A DNA stretch of 39,692 nt, taken from positions 1 to 39,692 of the forward strand of contig DASVCA010000123.1 in NCBI GenBank assembly GCA_036381835.1, given 5' to 3'. Source of the stretch: DASULK01 sp036381835. GTDB lineage: Bacteria; Actinomycetota; Actinomycetes; Mycobacteriales; Micromonosporaceae. The notes under the pieces were generated by a model, which saw only the letters and a program-made list of their open reading frames with translations, made no database searches and had not been told where the DNA came from. Every line of letters begins with the position of its first letter. Position 1 is the first letter of the stretch. A program made the position numbers and the translations under genes. Positions 38,090 to 39,692 of the stretch are shown piece by piece.

Positions 38090-39388
38090 ATGATCCGTTG
38101 GTCATCCGGACCGGGAGGTGTGACGATCGAGTACGTGGTCAGCACCCCGACGGAGCCACCCCGCCTGTACCGGGCCCGCCGGCACCGGATGCTCGCCGGT
38201 GTCGCCGCCGGAATCGCCCAGCATCTGAACATCCCCGTACTGCTGGTGCGGATCGCCTTTGTGGTCCTGCTGGGGGTGAGTGGCCTCGGACTGCTGCTCT
38301 ACGCCGCGTTCTGGGCGGTCCTGCCGGCCCAGCCGGACGACGGGGCGGAACCGCTGCCGCAGCGGGACATCTACCAGCTGCTGCCGTTCGTGGCCATCGG
38401 GGTCGGGGTGATCCTGCTGCAGGCGTTGCTGTTCGGTGCCGACGGACTCGCCGGGACCGCCGGCTGGCTGGTGGCGATCATCGCCGTCGGAGCCGGGGTG
38501 ATCTGGCACGAAGCCACGCCGGAGCGACGCCAGCGGTGGAACTCGTCACGGTTGCCGTGGTTGAGCGTCCTGCTGGAGGAAAGCGACCGGCGGGCCTTCG
38601 TGCTGCGCTTCATCGGCGGCGGACTGCTGGTCGCCGTCGGCATCATCGGCGCGGTCGCCGTCCTCGCCCCGCAGAACGATCTCGATGCGGTCATCAACGG
38701 TGTGGTCTTCGCCCTCGTGGGGCTCGCCGGAGTGGCGGTGGTCACCGCTCCGGTCTTCTGGCGAACCTACAACCAGCTGCGGGCCGAACGGGAGGGACGC
38801 ATCCGCGAGCAGGAACGCGCGGAGCTGGCGGCCATGGTGCACGACCAGGTGCTGCACACCCTCGCCCTGATCCAGCGCAACGCCACGGACGCCAAGACCG
38901 TGCAGCGCCTGGCCCGCGGACAGGAACGCTCGTTGCGTAACTGGCTCTACAAGCCCACCGCCTCGCCGAGCGAGCGATTCGCCGCGGCGCTGGAGGAAGC
39001 TGCGGCCGAGGTGGAGGACACGTACGCGATCACGGTTGAGACGGTGATCGTCGGCGACCGGGAGACCGACGAGCGGGTTGCCGCCCTGATCGCGGCGGCC
39101 CGCGAGGCGCTGGTGAACGCCGCGCGTCACGCGGGGGTGAGCATGGTCTCCCTGTACGCCGAGGTGGAGCCGGAGCAGCTTAGCGTGTTCGTACGCGACC
39201 GTGGGGCGGGATTCGATCTCGCCGCGGTAGGCGACCACCGGCACGGGGTGCGCGGGTCCATCATCGGACGCATGCGCCGACACGGTGGACGGGCGGAGAT
39301 CATCAGTGCACCGGGCGAAGGCACCGAGGTGCGGCTGACGCTACCGGTCGCGCCGGCGAGTCAAGGGAAGGGGCAGATGGCGTCATGA
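38090..39388 (+). CDS. PspC-domain sensor histidine kinase
   Basis: 432-residue membrane kinase. An N-terminal PspC domain (RLYRARRHRMLAGVAAGIAQHL with a following helix) is followed by four more transmembrane helices. Then comes a HisKA_3-type dimerisation helix with the phospho-acceptor His251 in AAMVHDQVLHTL, and a HATPase domain with N-box REALVNAARHAG, DRGAGFD, a short GVRGS-I lid and GEGTEVRLTLP. AAGG at 38079-38082 is seven bases from the ATG at 38090; GTG 38120 with GGGAGG just before it is the alternative. The stop overlaps the response regulator start (ATGA). It is divergent from the other PspC gene, 86 bases apart, which implies a shared regulatory region. Confidence 0.93.
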   Translation: MIRWSSGPGGVTIEYVVSTPTEPPRLYRARRHRMLAGVAAGIAQHLNIPVLLVRIAFVVLLGVSGLGLLLYAAFWAVLPAQPDDGAEPLPQRDIYQLLPFVAIGVGVILLQALLFGADGLAGTAGWLVAIIAVGAGVIWHEATPERRQRWNSSRLPWLSVLLEESDRRAFVLRFIGGGLLVAVGIIGAVAVLAPQNDLDAVINGVVFALVGLAGVAVVTAPVFWRTYNQLRAEREGRIREQERAELAAMVHDQVLHTLALIQRNATDAKTVQRLARGQERSLRNWLYKPTASPSERFAAALEEAAAEVEDTYAITVETVIVGDRETDERVAALIAAAREALVNAARHAGVSMVSLYAEVEPEQLSVFVRDRGAGFDLAAVGDHRHGVRGSIIGRMRRHGGRAEIISAPGEGTEVRLTLPVAPASQGKGQMAS

Positions 39389-39692
39389 CGGACCGGCCCA
39401 GCGGCGACGGCGTGGCGGCGACCCGTCGGCTGCGTGTGTTCCTGGTGGACGACCACGCGATGTTCCGGGCCGGAGTGCGGGCCGAACTCGGTGCCCACGT
39501 GGACGTGGTCGGAGAGGCCGGTACGGTGGCCGAGGCGATCAGTCGGATCTCCGCGGTCGAGCCGGACGTGGTGCTCCTGGACGTGCACATGCCGGACGGT
39601 GGTGGGCGCGCGGTGCTTGAGGCGGTGCGCCGCACCCACCCACAGGTGCGCTTCCTCGCGCTCAGCGTCTCGGACGCGGCCGAGGACGTGAT
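39385..39692 (+). CDS. response regulator, NarL/LuxR type, partial (cut by window end)
   Basis: First 102 codons only. After a 16-residue variable start, the receiver shows the acidic pair in FLVDDHAMFRAGV, the phospho-acceptor Asp in LLDVHMPDGGG and the switch Ser in LALSVSD, so it is a fully equipped receiver. A C-terminal LuxR helix-turn-helix is expected beyond the window. Translationally coupled to the kinase gene by the ATGA overlap, so they form a cognate two-component system. The likely targets include the divergent PspC operon, by analogy with LiaRS-type systems. Confidence 0.93.
   Translation, partial: MTDRPSGDGVAATRRLRVFLVDDHAMFRAGVRAELGAHVDVVGEAGTVAEAISRISAVEPDVVLLDVHMPDGGGRAVLEAVRRTHPQVRFLALSVSDAAEDV

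Noticed and set aside
1..39692. CRISPR arrays, tRNA/rRNA genes, insertion sequences, prophage genes, toxin-antitoxin pairs
   Set aside because: None seen: no regularly spaced repeats, no tRNA-like cloverleaf, no transposase or integrase motifs.

Overview
The window is a high-GC chromosomal segment from an actinomycete. The evidence is the GC-rich third codon positions, frequent GTG/TTG starts, a WhiB regulator, a GroEL with a His-rich tail beside groES, CIRCE operators, GuaB3 next to GuaB, and DUF5319. Gene order follows the block I know from Mycobacterium tuberculosis and Streptomyces (glmM - glmS - alr - tsaE - tsaB - rimI - tsaD - groES - groEL - whiB - guaB - guaB3 - GMC oxidase - guaA). 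The long phosphatidylserine decarboxylase with an extra N-terminal domain and the general gene set suggest Micromonosporaceae; that family-level placement is an inference from memory. This is core chromosome: I see no insertion sequence, prophage, CRISPR array, rRNA or tRNA.

Layout. (1) 1-3.4 kb: glmM and glmS make glucosamine phosphate for UDP-GlcNAc. (2) 3.4-5.3 kb: an opposite-strand pair, a small helical WXG100-like protein and a DUF1023 alpha/beta hydrolase. (3) 5.5-13.3 kb: a tight operon acpS, nnr, alr, alpha/beta hydrolase, tsaE, ung, tsaB, rimI, tsaD and a small ABM-like protein. It covers carrier-protein activation, NAD(P)HX repair, D-alanine supply, tRNA t6A synthesis and uracil repair. 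(4) 13.4-17.0 kb: two overlapping ABC exporter half-transporters forming an asymmetric heterodimer. (5) 17.0-18.8 kb, minus strand: a YbaK-type deacylase and a THUMP-like methyltransferase. (6) 18.8-21.5 kb: groES-groEL under two tandem CIRCE elements, ending tail-to-tail with whiB. (7) 21.6-22.7 kb: an atypical LuxR response regulator and DUF5319, tail-to-tail with no gap. (8) 22.8-31.8 kb: the GMP arm (guaB, guaB3, guaA) with an M1 peptidase lipoprotein, an LCP ligase and a GMC oxidase between. (9) 31.9-33.8 kb: two adjacent double-Nudix proteins. (10) 34.3-36.3 kb: pssA and psd, convergent, for phosphatidylethanolamine synthesis. (11) 36.4 kb to the end: a divergent envelope-stress-type module, with two PspC-domain proteins (one a sensor histidine kinase), a small membrane protein and a response regulator cut by the window edge.

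I did not find a clearly new multi-gene system. The best leads are: a recurrent TANNNT-N6-8-start pattern suggesting leaderless transcripts for seven genes; the one-active-site ABC pair; a GuaB3 whose catalytic-loop Cys is Ser; two double-Nudix proteins with decayed N-terminal Nudix boxes; a PSD fused to a Rossmann-like domain and convergent with pssA; a perfect 16-bp hairpin inside the 3' end of whiB; and a set of mutually exclusive stems before the M1 peptidase gene.
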